Positions 16,909 through 27,402 of a stretch of DNA of 64,000 nucleotides are shown here, in pieces (position 1 is the first letter of the stretch; every line of letters starts with the position of its first letter). The position numbers and the translations under genes are program-made. Below the pieces are notes generated by a model. It saw only the letters and a program-made list of their open reading frames with translations, was not told where the DNA came from and ran no database searches. This stretch comes from Parvibaculaceae bacterium (GTDB lineage: Bacteria; Pseudomonadota; Alphaproteobacteria; Parvibaculales; Parvibaculaceae), in NCBI GenBank assembly GCA_019636015.1, contig JAHBYJ010000001.1, forward strand, positions 496,001-560,000, written 5' to 3'.

Positions 16909-17418
16909 ATGACCGCCTTGCCCCCGACCGCCGAGCCGCTCGCGCCGCCGCTTCATTTCGATGCGGTGATCCTGCCGCATCGCTCGCTCTCCATGCGCGG
17001 CTTCGCGATCCTGATCGGCGTCGTCGCAGCGGTGAATTTCACGGCCGGGGCATATTTCATGGCGAAGGGCGCCTGGCCGGTGCTCGGTTTTTGCGGGCTT
17101 GAAGTGCTTGCCGTCTGGTGGGCCTTCCGCGCGAATTACCGCGCCGCCCGCGCCCATGAAACGGTGCAATTGTCCGACGATGAACTGCGGATCCGCCGCG
17201 TCGATGCGAAGGGCCGCGCCGAGGCCGTGAGCCTCCAGCCCTATTGGGTGCGTGTCGCCCTGAAAAAACTGCCGGACGAGTCGACAAGGCTCCATCTCGT
17301 GAGCCATGGCCGCGAGGTCGAGCTCGCCTCGCAGCTCTCGCCCGCCGAGCGCGCCGATTTCGCCGCCGCGCTCGAGCGCGCCCTCATGAAGCTGAAGGCC
17401 GCGCCGCAACCGGCCTAA
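16909..17418 (+). CDS. DUF2244 domain-containing membrane protein
   Basis: A 169-residue protein with two membrane segments (about 30-50 and 56-72) and a soluble C-terminal part with [14 protein letters not shown] and [19 protein letters not shown], typical of DUF2244. The function is unknown. DUF2244 genes often neighbour nth in Hyphomicrobiales, as here in divergent orientation. Its stop codon overlaps the convergent gpmA stop by four bases (17415-17418). Confidence 0.8.
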   Translation: MTALPPTAEPLAPPLHFDAVILPHRSLSMRGFAILIGVVAAVNFTAGAYFMAKGAWPVLGFCGLEVLAVWWAFRANYRAARAHETVQLSDDELRIRRVDAKGRAEAVSLQPYWVRVALKKLPDESTRLHLVSHGREVELASQLSPAERADFAAALERALMKLKAAPQPA

Positions 17419-18059
17419 TGCGCCTCGCGCTCGATCAGCATCTTCTTCGAGAGAACCTTGCCCTTGTCGTCGAGCTCGTAAACGATCGGCGCGCCGGTCG
17501 CGATATTGAGCTTGAGCACTTCTTCGCGTGAAAGCCCGTCGATCTGCATGACGAGCGCGCGCAAGCTGTTGCCATGCGCGGCGACGAGCACGCGCTCGCC
17601 CTTCAGCACGCGCGGCAGGATCGTGCTTTCGTAATAAGGCAGCACGCGCTCCGCCGTCATCTTCAGGCTCTCGCCGCCGGGCGGCGGCACGTCATAGGAG
17701 CGGCGCCAGATATGCACCTGTTCCTCGCCCCATTTCTCGCGCGCATCGTCCTTGTTGAGGCCGGAGAGATCGCCATAGTCGCGTTCGTTGAGCGCCTGGT
17801 CCTTCACGATCTCGATATCGCTCTGGCCGAGTTCGGCCAGCATGATGCGGTTCGTTTCCTGCGCGCGCGAAAGCGCCGAGGTGAAGGCGACGTCGAAATG
17901 GAGGCCGGCCTTCTTCATCGCCTCGCCCGATTCCTTCGCTTCGGCCTTTCCCTGTTCGGTCAGCCCCGGATCGCGCCAGCCCGTAAACAGGTTCTTCTCG
18001 TTCCATTCGCTCTGTCCGTGGCGGACAAGCACAAGCAGGTTAGCCAAGTCTCGCTCCAT
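17415..18059 (-). CDS. gpmA: 2,3-bisphosphoglycerate-dependent phosphoglycerate mutase
   Basis: Interconverts 3- and 2-phosphoglycerate in glycolysis and gluconeogenesis. The phosphohistidine motif VRHGQSEWN is at 12-20 with the catalytic H14, and the second catalytic histidine is in [11 protein letters not shown]. The 214-residue length is the short alphaproteobacterial form; E. coli GpmA has about 250. It lies 15 bases downstream of dapB and probably shares its transcript. Confidence 0.95.
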   Translation of the reverse strand: MERDLANLLVLVRHGQSEWNEKNLFTGWRDPGLTEQGKAEAKESGEAMKKAGLHFDVAFTSALSRAQETNRIMLAELGQSDIEIVKDQALNERDYGDLSGLNKDDAREKWGEEQVHIWRRSYDVPPPGGESLKMTAERVLPYYESTILPRVLKGERVLVAAHGNSLRALVMQIDGLSREEVLKLNIATGAPIVYELDDKGKVLSKKMLIEREAH

Positions 18060-18074
18060 TCATCCGTATGGAAA

Positions 18075-18905
18075 TTATCTGAGGCCGAGCACATCGGCCA
18101 TGTTGAAAAGGCCGGGGCCCCTCCTTTGACCGTCGACGCCCTGGCCCCATTGCGCGGCCTTGAGCGCGCCGCGCGCGAAGATGCCGCGGTCCTCCGCGAT
18201 ATGGCGGAGCACGATGCGCTCGTTTTCCGTGGCGAAGATCACGTCATGCTCGCCGACGACGGAACCGCCGCGCAGGCTCGCAAAGCCGATGGCGCCTTCC
18301 GCGCGCGCGCCGGTGAGCCCGTCTCGGCCGCGCTCGGAATGGTCGCCGAGCGAGATGCCGCGCCCCTCCGCCGCCGCCTGGCCGAGCAGCAGCGCCGTGC
18401 CCGACGGCGCGTCGACCTTGTGGCGGTGATGCATCTCGACGATCTCGATATCCCATTCGGGACCGAGCGCCTTCGCGGCTTGCGCGACGAGCGCGGCGAG
18501 AAGATTGACGCCGAGGCTCATGTTTCCGGCCTTGACGATGGTCGCATGGCGTGCCGCCGCCTCGATGCGGGCCTCCTCTGCGTCCGAAAAGCCCGTCGTG
18601 CCGATCACATGGACGATGCGCGCCTGGGCGGCGAGCGCGGCGAATTCGACGCTCGCCTGAGGCACCGAGAAGTCGATCAGCGCATCGGCATCCTTGATGA
18701 CGGTAAGCGCGTCCGCCGTCGCGGCCATGCCGAGCGGCGCCGCAAGCCCCGCCAGCTCGCCGAGATCGCGGCCGAGATGGGGCGATCCTTCGGATTCGAT
18801 GCCGCCCGCAAGGGCAAGCCCGTCCGTCTCCGCAATGAGGCGGAGAAGCGTGCGCCCCATGCGGCCGCCCGCGCCCGTGACCGCGATCCTGATATCCTGT
18901 GCCAT
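18075..18905 (-). CDS. dapB: 4-hydroxy-tetrahydrodipicolinate reductase DapB
   Basis: Reduces the DapA product to tetrahydrodipicolinate in lysine and diaminopimelate (peptidoglycan) synthesis. The 276-residue product has the nucleotide-binding GAGGRMGR at 11-18, the IGTTGFS block, and the active-site [15 protein letters not shown]. The start at 18905 gives the conserved [14 protein letters not shown]-terminus. It precedes gpmA on the minus strand, an arrangement seen in other Hyphomicrobiales. Confidence 0.96.
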   Translation of the reverse strand: MAQDIRIAVTGAGGRMGRTLLRLIAETDGLALAGGIESEGSPHLGRDLGELAGLAAPLGMAATADALTVIKDADALIDFSVPQASVEFAALAAQARIVHVIGTTGFSDAEEARIEAAARHATIVKAGNMSLGVNLLAALVAQAAKALGPEWDIEIVEMHHRHKVDAPSGTALLLGQAAAEGRGISLGDHSERGRDGLTGARAEGAIGFASLRGGSVVGEHDVIFATENERIVLRHIAEDRGIFARGALKAAQWGQGVDGQRRGPGLFNMADVLGLR

Positions 18906-18950
18906 GGTTCCGTTTCCCGAGGCCTTTGCGGGCTCTATACCAGTCCCCTT

Positions 18951-19301
18951 TCAGCCGCGAAAGACAAACCACGCCCCGAGCGCGATGAAGGCGAAGCCGA
19001 TGCCCGTGTTCCAGGTCGGCGTCTGGCCGAGATAAAGCGCCGAAAACACCACGAAAACCGTAAGCGTGATGACTTCCTGAAGGGTCTTGAGCTGGGCCGC
19101 CGAGAAAACCTCATAGCCGATCCGGTTCGCGGGCACCGCGAGGCAATATTCGAGAAAGGCGAGGCTCCAGCTGAGAAGCACCACGGTCAGGATCGGCGTC
19201 GAGGTGAATTTGAGATGCCAGTACCAGGCCGCCGTCATGAAGACATTGGAGGCGACAAGAAGGGCGATCGGCACGAGATAGGCGGAGAGCGGCGCTGTCA
19301 T
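18951..19301 (-). CDS. DMT-superfamily small membrane protein (DUF486)
   Basis: A 116-residue protein with four predicted membrane helices (about 8-27, 38-55, 70-90 and 95-114). The blocks AWYWHLKF, SWSLAFLEYCLAVPANRIGY and QLKTLQEVITLTVFVVFS match the DUF486 family, related in size and fold to small multidrug-resistance transporters. The substrate is unknown. A hairpin-rich region with an intrinsic terminator lies just before the start (19318-19387), so its expression could be attenuated. Confidence 0.85.
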   Translation of the reverse strand: MTAPLSAYLVPIALLVASNVFMTAAWYWHLKFTSTPILTVVLLSWSLAFLEYCLAVPANRIGYEVFSAAQLKTLQEVITLTVFVVFSALYLGQTPTWNTGIGFAFIALGAWFVFRG

Positions 19302-19317
19302 GGGAAATCCGGACGTG

Positions 19318-19346
19318 AAAAACCCCCGGGGGAGATCCGCCGGGGG
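19318..19346 (-). terminator. Intrinsic terminator in the leader of the DUF486 gene
   Basis: On the minus strand, CCCCCGG pairs with CCGGGGG (19340-19346 with 19323-19329) and is followed directly by TTTTT (19318-19322). It lies 17 bases before the DUF486 start, and no other minus-strand gene precedes it closely. It therefore looks like an attenuator or the end of a small RNA and not the end of an upstream gene. Confidence 0.6.
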
Positions 19347-19387
19347 CTTTCAGATTAGTGAAAGGCTGCCTCTCCGAGAATAGGCAG
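19347..19387 (-). other. Two consecutive hairpins upstream of the terminator
   Basis: Read on the minus strand, CTGCCT/AGGCAG (19382-19387 with 19366-19371) and CTTTCA/TGAAAG (19359-19364 with 19347-19352) are perfect 6-base stems with 10- and 6-base loops. They come immediately before the terminator stem. The arrangement is that of a structured leader RNA; I do not recognise a known riboswitch class. Confidence 0.4.
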
Positions 19388-19389
19388 AA

Positions 19390-19409
19390 TTGACAATAGA
19401 CAATTGTCA
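19390..19409 (+). promoter_or_regulatory. higBA promoter element with inverted-repeat operator
   Basis: TTGACA (19390-19395) matches a -35 box. It overlaps a perfect 7-base inverted repeat TGACAAT/ATTGTCA (19391-19397, 19403-19409), inside which GACAATTGTC (19399-19408) is itself palindromic. The site ends 14 bases before the higB ATG, where an autoregulatory antitoxin would be expected to bind. Confidence 0.5.
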
Positions 19410-19423
19410 CATTACATTTGCGC

Positions 19424-19702
19424 ATGATCCGCAGCTTTCGGCACAAGGGGCTGAAACGCCTCTACGAGGAAGGCGACCGCCGTAAGCTCCCGTCAGAGGA
19501 TGCGGCGAAGATCACCCGTATCCTCGCCCGCCTCGATGTTGCCGGATCGCCCGAAGACATGGATGTGCCGGGCTTCAGGCTGCATCCGCTGAAGGGCGAC
19601 CTCAAGGGGTTCTGGGCGGTGACGGTGAGAGCCAACTGGCGCGTGATCTTCCGGTTCGAAGGCGGTGACGCCTTCGAGGTGGATTTTGTGGACTATCATT
19701 GA
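19424..19702 (+). CDS. higB: HigB-type toxin of a type II toxin-antitoxin system
   Basis: A 92-residue RelE/ParE-fold protein (MIRSFRHKGLKRLYEEGDRR, then RLHPLKGDLKGFWAVTV and ANWRVIFRF). HigB toxins cleave mRNA at the ribosome. The toxin-before-antitoxin order and the 13-base gap to the next gene are typical of higBA. I start at ATG 19424; a TTG two codons upstream is in frame. It lies immediately downstream of a palindromic operator-like sequence. Confidence 0.9.
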   Translation: MIRSFRHKGLKRLYEEGDRRKLPSEDAAKITRILARLDVAGSPEDMDVPGFRLHPLKGDLKGFWAVTVRANWRVIFRFEGGDAFEVDFVDYH

Positions 19703-19715
19703 GTGGAGTAACGCC

Positions 19716-20006
19716 ATGCCGATGAAGAATCCGCCGCATCCCGGCGAGCATATCCGGTACGACTGCATCGAGCCCCTCGGACTTACCATCACGGAAGCCG
19801 CTCGCCATCTCGGTGTGACACGACAGGCGCTCAACAATGTCGTGAACGGGCATTCGGGAATTTCGCCGGACATGGCGGTTCGTCTGTCGGCTGCTTTTGG
19901 CGGTAGCCCGGAGCTCTGGCTTCGCCTGCAGATGCAGTACGACCTTGCCCGCGCGGAGAAGAAGGTCGATCGGAAAAAGATCAGCCGTCTCACCGAAGCG
20001 GCGTGA
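19716..20006 (+). CDS. higA: HigA-type antitoxin (XRE family)
   Basis: A 96-residue helix-turn-helix protein of the HigA/VapI type: NPPHPGEHIRYDCIEPLGLT, then ITEAARHLGVTRQALNNVVNG and SPELWLRLQMQYDLA. It would neutralise HigB and repress the operon by binding its promoter. GGAG lies 8 bases before the ATG at 19716, which decides that start; the frame itself opens earlier inside higB. Confidence 0.92.
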   Translation: MPMKNPPHPGEHIRYDCIEPLGLTITEAARHLGVTRQALNNVVNGHSGISPDMAVRLSAAFGGSPELWLRLQMQYDLARAEKKVDRKKISRLTEAA

Positions 20007-20036
20007 CGGCTGATTCTGCTTTGCTGGATTGAAGCG

Positions 20037-21188
20037 TCAGTTCTGGAACCCGTCCCAGAACTCCTTCACCTTGGCGAAGAAGCCGGTGCTTTCCGGGCTG
20101 TTGCCGGGCGATGAAGCCTCCTCGAACTGCTTGAGGAGGTCCTTCTGCTTCTTGGTCAGGTTCACCGGCGTCTCGATGGTGATCTGGATATAGAGATCGC
20201 CCACCTCGCGGGAATTGACCACCGGCATGCCCTTGGCCCGCAGGCGGAACTGGCGCCCGGTCTGCGCGCCTTCCGGCACTTTCACCTTCACCTTCTTGCC
20301 GCCAAGCGTCGGCACCTCGATCTCTCCGCCAAGCGCGGCGGTGACCATCGAGATCGGCACGCGGCAGAAAAGGTCCGCCCCGTCGCGCTCGAACAGGCGA
20401 TGCGGCTTCACCGAGAGGAAAATGTAGAGGTCACCCGACGGTCCGCCCCGCATGCCGGCCTCGCCCTCGCCTGCAAGGCGGATACGCGTGCCGTCCTCGA
20501 CGCCGGCCGGAATGTTGACGGAAAGCGTGCGTTCCTTCTCGACGCGGCCCGCGCCGTGACAGGCGGTGCAGGGCTTGTCGATGGTCTGGCCGCGGCCGTG
20601 ACAGGTCGGGCAGGTGCGTTCGACCGTGAAGAAACCCTGAGAGGCGCGCACCTTGCCGTCGCCATGGCAGGTCGGACAGGTGACGGGGCTCGAGCCCGGC
20701 GCCGCGCCCGAGCCGTGACAGACATCGCAGGCGACAGAGCCCGGCACGCGGACCTGCGCCTTCTTGCCCTCGAACGCCTCTTCGAGCGTGATCTCCATAT
20801 TGTAGCGGAGATCGTGGCCGCGCATCTGGCCATTGCCGCGCCGGCCCCCTCGCCCGCGGCCGCCCATGAATTCGCCGAAGAGATCGTCGAATATGTCGGA
20901 CATGGAGGCGCCGCCGAAGCCGCCGCCCATGCCGCCGGGCCCGCCGCGCGCGCCCATGCCGCCATCGAAGGCGGCGTGGCCGAACTGGTCATAGGCCGCA
21001 CGGGACTGTTCGTCCTTCAGCACGTCATAGGCTTCGTTGAGCTCCTTGAAGCGCTGCTCCGCTTCCTTGTCGCCCTGGTTCTGGTCGGGGTGATATTTCT
21101 TCGCGAGCGTGCGGAAGGCCTTTTTCAGCTCATCCGCCGTCGCGTTGCGGCTCACCCCGAGCACGTCATAGAAATCGCGCTTCGACAT
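20037..21188 (-). CDS. dnaJ: Chaperone protein DnaJ
   Basis: Hsp40 co-chaperone that delivers substrates to DnaK and stimulates its ATPase. The 383-residue product has the J domain with HPD at 33-35, a long G/F-rich linker (about 75-125), four zinc-binding repeats ([32 protein letters not shown]) and the C-terminal substrate-binding barrels. I start at ATG 21188, since the GTG three codons upstream adds no conserved residues. It follows dnaK after 95 bases. Confidence 0.97.
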   Translation of the reverse strand: MSKRDFYDVLGVSRNATADELKKAFRTLAKKYHPDQNQGDKEAEQRFKELNEAYDVLKDEQSRAAYDQFGHAAFDGGMGARGGPGGMGGGFGGASMSDIFDDLFGEFMGGRGRGGRRGNGQMRGHDLRYNMEITLEEAFEGKKAQVRVPGSVACDVCHGSGAAPGSSPVTCPTCHGDGKVRASQGFFTVERTCPTCHGRGQTIDKPCTACHGAGRVEKERTLSVNIPAGVEDGTRIRLAGEGEAGMRGGPSGDLYIFLSVKPHRLFERDGADLFCRVPISMVTAALGGEIEVPTLGGKKVKVKVPEGAQTGRQFRLRAKGMPVVNSREVGDLYIQITIETPVNLTKKQKDLLKQFEEASSPGNSPESTGFFAKVKEFWDGFQN

Positions 21189-21283
21189 GGGGGTCACCCT
21201 GAATGGGCGGCAGCGGATGCGTGTATGCGCATCCGCTTCGCCTTATGGATTGTGAGGACTGCACGCGTCATGACGCAGCCGGA

Positions 21284-23209
<1,926 letters not shown>

Positions 23210-23351
23210 GAGCTTACTGGTCCTCTTTCACTTGCGGCGGGCCGGGCGGGCCTCGAAGGCACCCGCTGACCGGGGATGAACCCGGCAGACCGGCCCCCAA
23301 AAGGGGTCCTTCCCGGGAATTCCATCCCGGTACGGGGGTTGAAACGTTGCG

Positions 23352-23384
23352 CTGTATATAGGTTTGGGTTTTACGCCCCGCAAG
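23352..23384 (-). promoter_or_regulatory. RpoH (sigma-32) promoter of dnaK
   Basis: On the minus strand the sequence reads CTTG (23384-23381), an 18-base spacer, then CCTATATACAG (23362-23352). This is a close match to the alphaproteobacterial RpoH pattern CTTG-N17/18-CYTATNTNNG as I know it. It predicts heat-shock induction of dnaK-dnaJ. Confidence 0.75.
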
Positions 23385-23458
23385 CGTTGATGCGGCAATA
23401 TGGCCACATGGCGGGGCTTTCGGGACTCAATCTGCCCGGCAGGCCCCGAAAGCGCGAA

Positions 23459-23479
23459 AGCGGCGGAAAAACCGCCGCT
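23459..23479 (-). terminator. Hairpin downstream of the Sel1 lipoprotein gene
   Basis: AGCGGCGG (23459-23466) and CCGCCGCT (23472-23479) form a perfect 8-base stem with a 5-base loop. It lies about 70 bases past the stop of the minus-strand gene ending at 23547. The following bases on the minus strand (TTCGCGCTTT) are only moderately T-rich, so termination may be partial. Confidence 0.45.
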
Positions 23480-23546
23480 CCCGGGTTCCCTTTCGGGACC
23501 TTCTACCCTGCCCTGCGTGACGTCCCGGTGACACCCGGGAGGCGCT

Positions 23547-24110
23547 TCAAAGCTGGTTGTCGGGATAGACCCGGTTCCATTCGCAGGGCTGGTTCTGCCA
23601 GTCCTGCTTGGCCTGCCGGGCCTCGAGGATTTCGGCCTCGCTCATCTTCGAGCGCAGATCGCCGATCTCGCCGACCGCCTCGGAATAATTCTTGTCCACC
23701 GCAAGGTTGAACCACATCAGCGCGAGCGGCCTGTTCTCGCGCTGGGTGGTAAGGAAGGCGGCGGCCTTGGCGGGCGCATTCATGCCGCGCACGAGATCGC
23801 CCGAATAGATGCGGCCAAGCTCGTAAAAGGCCCGCGGCTCGCCCTGCTTCGCCGCCTTGCAGTACCACTCGGTCGCCTTCTGGTTGTTGAAGACACCGGC
23901 GGAGCCAGCAATGGTGCAGCAATGGCTGTCGCCCATCTTCATCTGGGCGGCCACATCGCCCCGCGCCGCCGCGTCCTCATTGGCCATGATCCGGGCATTG
24001 TCGGAAGCGCGCGTCGCACCCTGAATGGCCGCCGCCGCACAACCCGAAAGACTTGCCACAAGGGCAAGCCCGATGAAAACGGCGGCGAGCCGCCCTATCC
24101 TTCTTTCCAT
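23547..24110 (-). CDS. Sel1-repeat lipoprotein
   Basis: A 187-residue protein with a lipoprotein signal peptide ending in LSGC (lipidation at C24). Two or three Sel1-type repeats follow (AAQMKMGDSHC, ATEWYCKAAKQGEPRAFYELGRIY, RPLALMWFNLAVDKNYSEAVG). Sel1 repeats form TPR-like alpha-solenoids used in protein-protein contacts. Its partner is unknown. I start at 24110, where the signal peptide MERRIGRLAAVFIGLALVAS begins. It is divergent from the AlkB-like gene with 51 bases between starts. Confidence 0.8.
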   Translation of the reverse strand: MERRIGRLAAVFIGLALVASLSGCAAAAIQGATRASDNARIMANEDAAARGDVAAQMKMGDSHCCTIAGSAGVFNNQKATEWYCKAAKQGEPRAFYELGRIYSGDLVRGMNAPAKAAAFLTTQRENRPLALMWFNLAVDKNYSEAVGEIGDLRSKMSEAEILEARQAKQDWQNQPCEWNRVYPDNQL

Positions 24111-24161
24111 GATCAGATCCCCCTGTTGCCCGCAGCTTCGCGGCACCGACCCGGCCACAAT

Positions 24162-24821
24162 ATGACACACACAATGCCAAAATACCAGTCTCGCCCGGCC
24201 CCGGTCGAAACCGGCTTCGAGGGGATCGCGCTCTATCCGGGCTTGCTGGACGGGCAAGCGCAAAAGGCGCTCTTGGCCGAACTGATGGCGGTACTGGAAG
24301 CGGAAAAGCCCTACCGGCCTCACATGCCGCGCACCGGCAAGCCCTGGTCGATCCACCAGATGAATTTCGGGGAGCTCGGCTGGGTCTCTCGGCCGGACGG
24401 CTATGCCTATTCGTCAACAAACCCGGTTAACACCCGCAAATGGCCGGCCATACCGGCGGCCCTACTCGCGCTTTGGGACCTTGTAGCGGACTATCCCGCC
24501 CCGCCCGAATGCTGCCTCGTCAATCTCTACGACACGCCGAAATCGCGCATGGGCCTCCACCGCGACGAGGACGAAGCGGCGCTCGATGCCCCTGTCGTCT
24601 CGCTCTCGCTTGGCGATACATGCATCTTCCGCGTCGGCGGATTCGCCCGGGGCGACAAATCGAAAAGTTTCAGACTCGCCTCGGGCGACGTGCTGGTGAT
24701 CGGCGGGCCGTCGAGGCTGCGCTATCACGGCGTCGATCGCATCATCCACGGCTCGTCCCGCCTCGTCCCCGGCGGCGGCAGGATCAACCTGACACTGCGC
24801 CGGGTCACGAAACCGGTCTGA
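24162..24821 (+). CDS. alkB: Alpha-ketoglutarate-dependent dioxygenase AlkB
   Basis: Fe(II)/2-oxoglutarate dioxygenase that reverses N1-methyladenine and N3-methylcytosine damage in DNA or RNA by oxidative demethylation. In the 219-residue product the metal ligands are H133 and D135 (GLHRDED) and H189, and the family's RxNxTxR signature is R207-INLTL-R213, which binds 2-oxoglutarate. The ATG at 24162 opens MTHTMPKYQS; a second ATG four codons later is possible. No ada gene is nearby, so adaptive control is not evident. Confidence 0.92.
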   Translation: MTHTMPKYQSRPAPVETGFEGIALYPGLLDGQAQKALLAELMAVLEAEKPYRPHMPRTGKPWSIHQMNFGELGWVSRPDGYAYSSTNPVNTRKWPAIPAALLALWDLVADYPAPPECCLVNLYDTPKSRMGLHRDEDEAALDAPVVSLSLGDTCIFRVGGFARGDKSKSFRLASGDVLVIGGPSRLRYHGVDRIIHGSSRLVPGGGRINLTLRRVTKPV

Positions 24822-24827
24822 TCCGGC

Positions 24828-25532
24828 TCAATAAGGCATCCAGCCCGGCACCGGCGACACGCCGAAAGCCCAGAGATGGCCGTAAAAGGCCGCGCCGAAA
24901 ATGACGAGCGCGAGCAGGATTCGCCACCAGCCAAGTTCGCCGATCTTCAGCTGGTTGCGGCCGGCGATGATGGCGGCGAAGGGAAGGTTGGAGGTGCGCG
25001 CCGCAAAGCCCGTCCAGGCATCGCCGAGCTTCTTGCGCTTCTTGTCGTCGATCGAGAAGGTGCCAAGCACCGCAAGCAGTGCGAAGGTCCCGAAGAAGAT
25101 GACGGATGCCTGGTCGCCATTGATGAGAATGTGCCAGAGCGCCCAGATCGCGGTGCCCCAGAGAAAGGGATGCCGCGTGATGCGGAGCATGCCTTTGACG
25201 GTCTCCGGGTCTTTCGCCAGCTCTTCCGTGCCGACCGAGGTCGGGTTCGGGGTCGTGACGCCGATCACAACGAAAAGTGCGGCGATCAGGATGACGATGG
25301 GCGAGAGATGCATCGCCCAGACCGGCGGCGCCCAGTAGAGCGGGTTCGGCCCGATGACCGCCTCGTTATAGCTCATGGCGAGCCAGGCAATGCCGACCAG
25401 CGAGACGATGGAAAAGCTCGCAAACCAGGCCCGCTCGCTGATGACGCCGACAATCGCCGCCCGGAGCGCCGTGCCCGCCACGACGAGATGGATCGCGAGA
25501 AAGAAAGCCGCAGCCGCCCAGAGATTTGTCAT
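24828..25532 (-). CDS. NnrU family membrane protein
   Basis: A 234-residue protein with five or six membrane helices and the NnrU pattern: HLSPIVILIAALFVVIG, LRITRHPFLWGTAIWALWHI and GWWRILLALVIFGAAFYGHLW. NnrU was first described near nitric oxide reductase genes; related proteins act as isomerases in carotenoid and other pathways (the Z-ISO relationship). No denitrification genes are present here, so the role is open. It is convergent with alkB, with 6 bases between stops. Confidence 0.85.
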   Translation of the reverse strand: MTNLWAAAAFFLAIHLVVAGTALRAAIVGVISERAWFASFSIVSLVGIAWLAMSYNEAVIGPNPLYWAPPVWAMHLSPIVILIAALFVVIGVTTPNPTSVGTEELAKDPETVKGMLRITRHPFLWGTAIWALWHILINGDQASVIFFGTFALLAVLGTFSIDDKKRKKLGDAWTGFAARTSNLPFAAIIAGRNQLKIGELGWWRILLALVIFGAAFYGHLWAFGVSPVPGWMPY

Positions 25533-25615
25533 CTTGTCTTCCCCTGCTTCATAACAGCGTTATAGAAGATGGGAGAGGGCGTTTCAATCCGCAAGCCCCT
25601 TGGCAGAAACCGGCC

Positions 25616-26251
25616 TCAGGCGGTCGTATCCACCTTGCCGCCGTTCTGCGCGCCCCCGTCGTCCTTCGCGACGCCGACCCGCGCCGCGCGGAGCAGCCGG
25701 CCGCCGATACGGTAGCCTGCTTCGAGCACATGGACCACGGTTCCCGCCGGCTGGCCGGTGCCGGGCACCTCGAACATGGCCTCGTGATGGTTCGGGTCGA
25801 AGCGCTCGCCGGGCTCGGGCGTGATCTCGCGGATGCCGTTCCGCTCCAGCGCGGCGGTCAGCAGCCGCTCGGTCATCTCGACGCCCTCGATCATGGCCTT
25901 GAGGCTGTCGCCCGCGGCGTCGCGCTCGTCCTGTTTCAGCGTCTTGAGCGCGCGGCGCAGATTGTCGGAGACTTCCAGCATGTCGCGGCCGAAACCGGCA
26001 TTGGCATAGCGCGCCGCATCCTGCTTCTCGCGCTCGGCGCGCTTGCGGGTGTTCTCCATTTCGGCGGCGGCGCGGAGCAGCCGGTCGCGGAGATCGGCGT
26101 TTTCGGCCTCGATCGCGGCGATATCGGGCCCGGCAACGGCCTCCGGCGCGGCCTCGCCCTGGGCGGCGGGCTCGCTCGCCAGCGTCTCGGCCAGTTCTTC
26201 GGCCGGGGCCTCGGCGGATTCGTTTTCCTGCTTCTTGGTCTCGTCGGTCAT
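25616..26251 (-). CDS. grpE: Nucleotide exchange factor GrpE
   Basis: Releases ADP from DnaK and so resets the chaperone cycle. The 211-residue product has an acidic, alanine/glutamate-rich N-terminus (about 1-45), a long coiled-coil helix (about 45-85, ENADLRDRLLRAAAEMENTRKR), and the C-terminal beta domain with FDPNHHEAMFEVPG and VLEAGYRIGGRLLRAARV. It follows hrcA by 95 bases on the same strand, the usual hrcA-grpE order, while dnaKJ are separate. Confidence 0.96.
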   Translation of the reverse strand: MTDETKKQENESAEAPAEELAETLASEPAAQGEAAPEAVAGPDIAAIEAENADLRDRLLRAAAEMENTRKRAEREKQDAARYANAGFGRDMLEVSDNLRRALKTLKQDERDAAGDSLKAMIEGVEMTERLLTAALERNGIREITPEPGERFDPNHHEAMFEVPGTGQPAGTVVHVLEAGYRIGGRLLRAARVGVAKDDGGAQNGGKVDTTA

Positions 26252-26346
26252 TTTTCTTCCGGTTCTTCTGTCCGCTCAAGCGGCTGTCCGGTCCGATGTG
26301 CGCGCGGCAGCCCGATATGTCAACCGGGCAGGGCGCCGCAAGGTCC

Positions 26347-27402
26347 TCAGTTGATGAGCCGGCCCACAAGCTTTGCCGTGTAATCGACCATCGGGATCAC
26401 GCGGGCATAATTGAGCCGTGTCGGCCCGATCACGCCAAGCACGCCCACCACGCGCTGCTGCGTGTCCATATAGGGGCTGACGATGAGCGAGGAACCCGAC
26501 AGCGAAAAGAGCTTGTTTTCCGAGCCGATGAAAATCCGCACGCCATCGGCTTCTTCCGCGAGCCCCAGAAGCTGCACGAGGTCGCGCTTGTTTTCGAGCT
26601 CGTCGAAAAGAAGGCGGATGCGCTCGAGGTCTTCCACCGCGTGGACATCTTCGAGAAGCCGCGAGCGTCCCCGCACGATGAGCGATTTCGCGAGCGGATC
26701 GTTCGAGGCGGTGGAACCCGACCAGGTGGCAAGCCCCGCCTCGATCACCCGGGCGGTGAGCGCATTGAGTTCCGCCTTCTGCGTTTCGAGGTCGCGCGCG
26801 ATCAGGGTCTTGGCTTCTTCCAGCGTGCGGCCCCGAAGCTGCGCATTGAGATAGTTGGTGGCCTCGGCAAGCGCGGAAGGGGTGAGGCCCTTCGGAATGT
26901 CGATCACGCGGTTCTCGACCCCGCCGCCTTCCGTCACGATCACCACAAGCGCGCGGCCCTGATCGATCGGCACGAATTCGATATGTTTGAGCGCCGCATC
27001 ATAGGTGGGCGCGACGACGAAGCCCGCCGCATGGCTGAGGCCGGACAGGAGCTTCGAGGCCTCGTCCAGCACGTCTTCCACGCTTTTATGCGAGGCGGAA
27101 ACCTGCCGCTCGATAGAGCGGCGTTCCTCGTCGGTGAGATCGCCGATCTCGAGAAGCCCGTCCACGAACATGCGAAGCCCGGCTTCCGTCGGCACGCGGC
27201 CGGCGCTGGTATGCGGCGAGAAGATGAGGCCGAGGGCCTCGAGATCCGACATCACATTGCGGATCGAGGCGGCCGACAGCGAGATCGGCAGATGGCGCGA
27301 CAGGAAGCGCGAGCCCACCGGCTCGCCGGTCTCGAGATAGGTCTCGACGACACGGCGCAGGATCTCGCGCGAACGTTCGTTGAGATCCATCACGCCGACC
27401 AT
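26347..27402 (-). CDS. hrcA: Heat-inducible transcriptional repressor HrcA
   Basis: Represses chaperone operons, typically groESL in alphaproteobacteria, by binding CIRCE elements with help from GroEL. The N-terminal winged helix contains LNERSREILRRVVETYLETG (one block), EPVGSRFLSRHLP and ASIRNVMSDLEALGLI; the GAF-like and dimerisation parts follow. I start at ATG 27402 because GGAGG lies 11 bases upstream; an ATG 16 codons earlier (27450) is in frame without a visible ribosome site. No CIRCE sequence is visible near any gene in this window, so its target probably lies elsewhere. Confidence 0.93.
   Translation of the reverse strand: MVGVMDLNERSREILRRVVETYLETGEPVGSRFLSRHLPISLSAASIRNVMSDLEALGLIFSPHTSAGRVPTEAGLRMFVDGLLEIGDLTDEERRSIERQVSASHKSVEDVLDEASKLLSGLSHAAGFVVAPTYDAALKHIEFVPIDQGRALVVIVTEGGGVENRVIDIPKGLTPSALAEATNYLNAQLRGRTLEEAKTLIARDLETQKAELNALTARVIEAGLATWSGSTASNDPLAKSLIVRGRSRLLEDVHAVEDLERIRLLFDELENKRDLVQLLGLAEEADGVRIFIGSENKLFSLSGSSLIVSPYMDTQQRVVGVLGVIGPTRLNYARVIPMVDYTAKLVGRLIN

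Larger units (their letters stand above)
23210..23546. other. Intergenic region upstream of dnaK
   Basis: About 340 bases between the dnaK start and the end of the Sel1 lipoprotein gene, both on the minus strand. It holds the heat-shock promoter (23352-23384), a leader of about 140 bases, and a terminator-like hairpin for the upstream gene (23459-23479). I see no CIRCE inverted repeat (TTAGCACTC-N9-GAGTGCTAA) here and no convincing gene. Confidence 0.7.
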
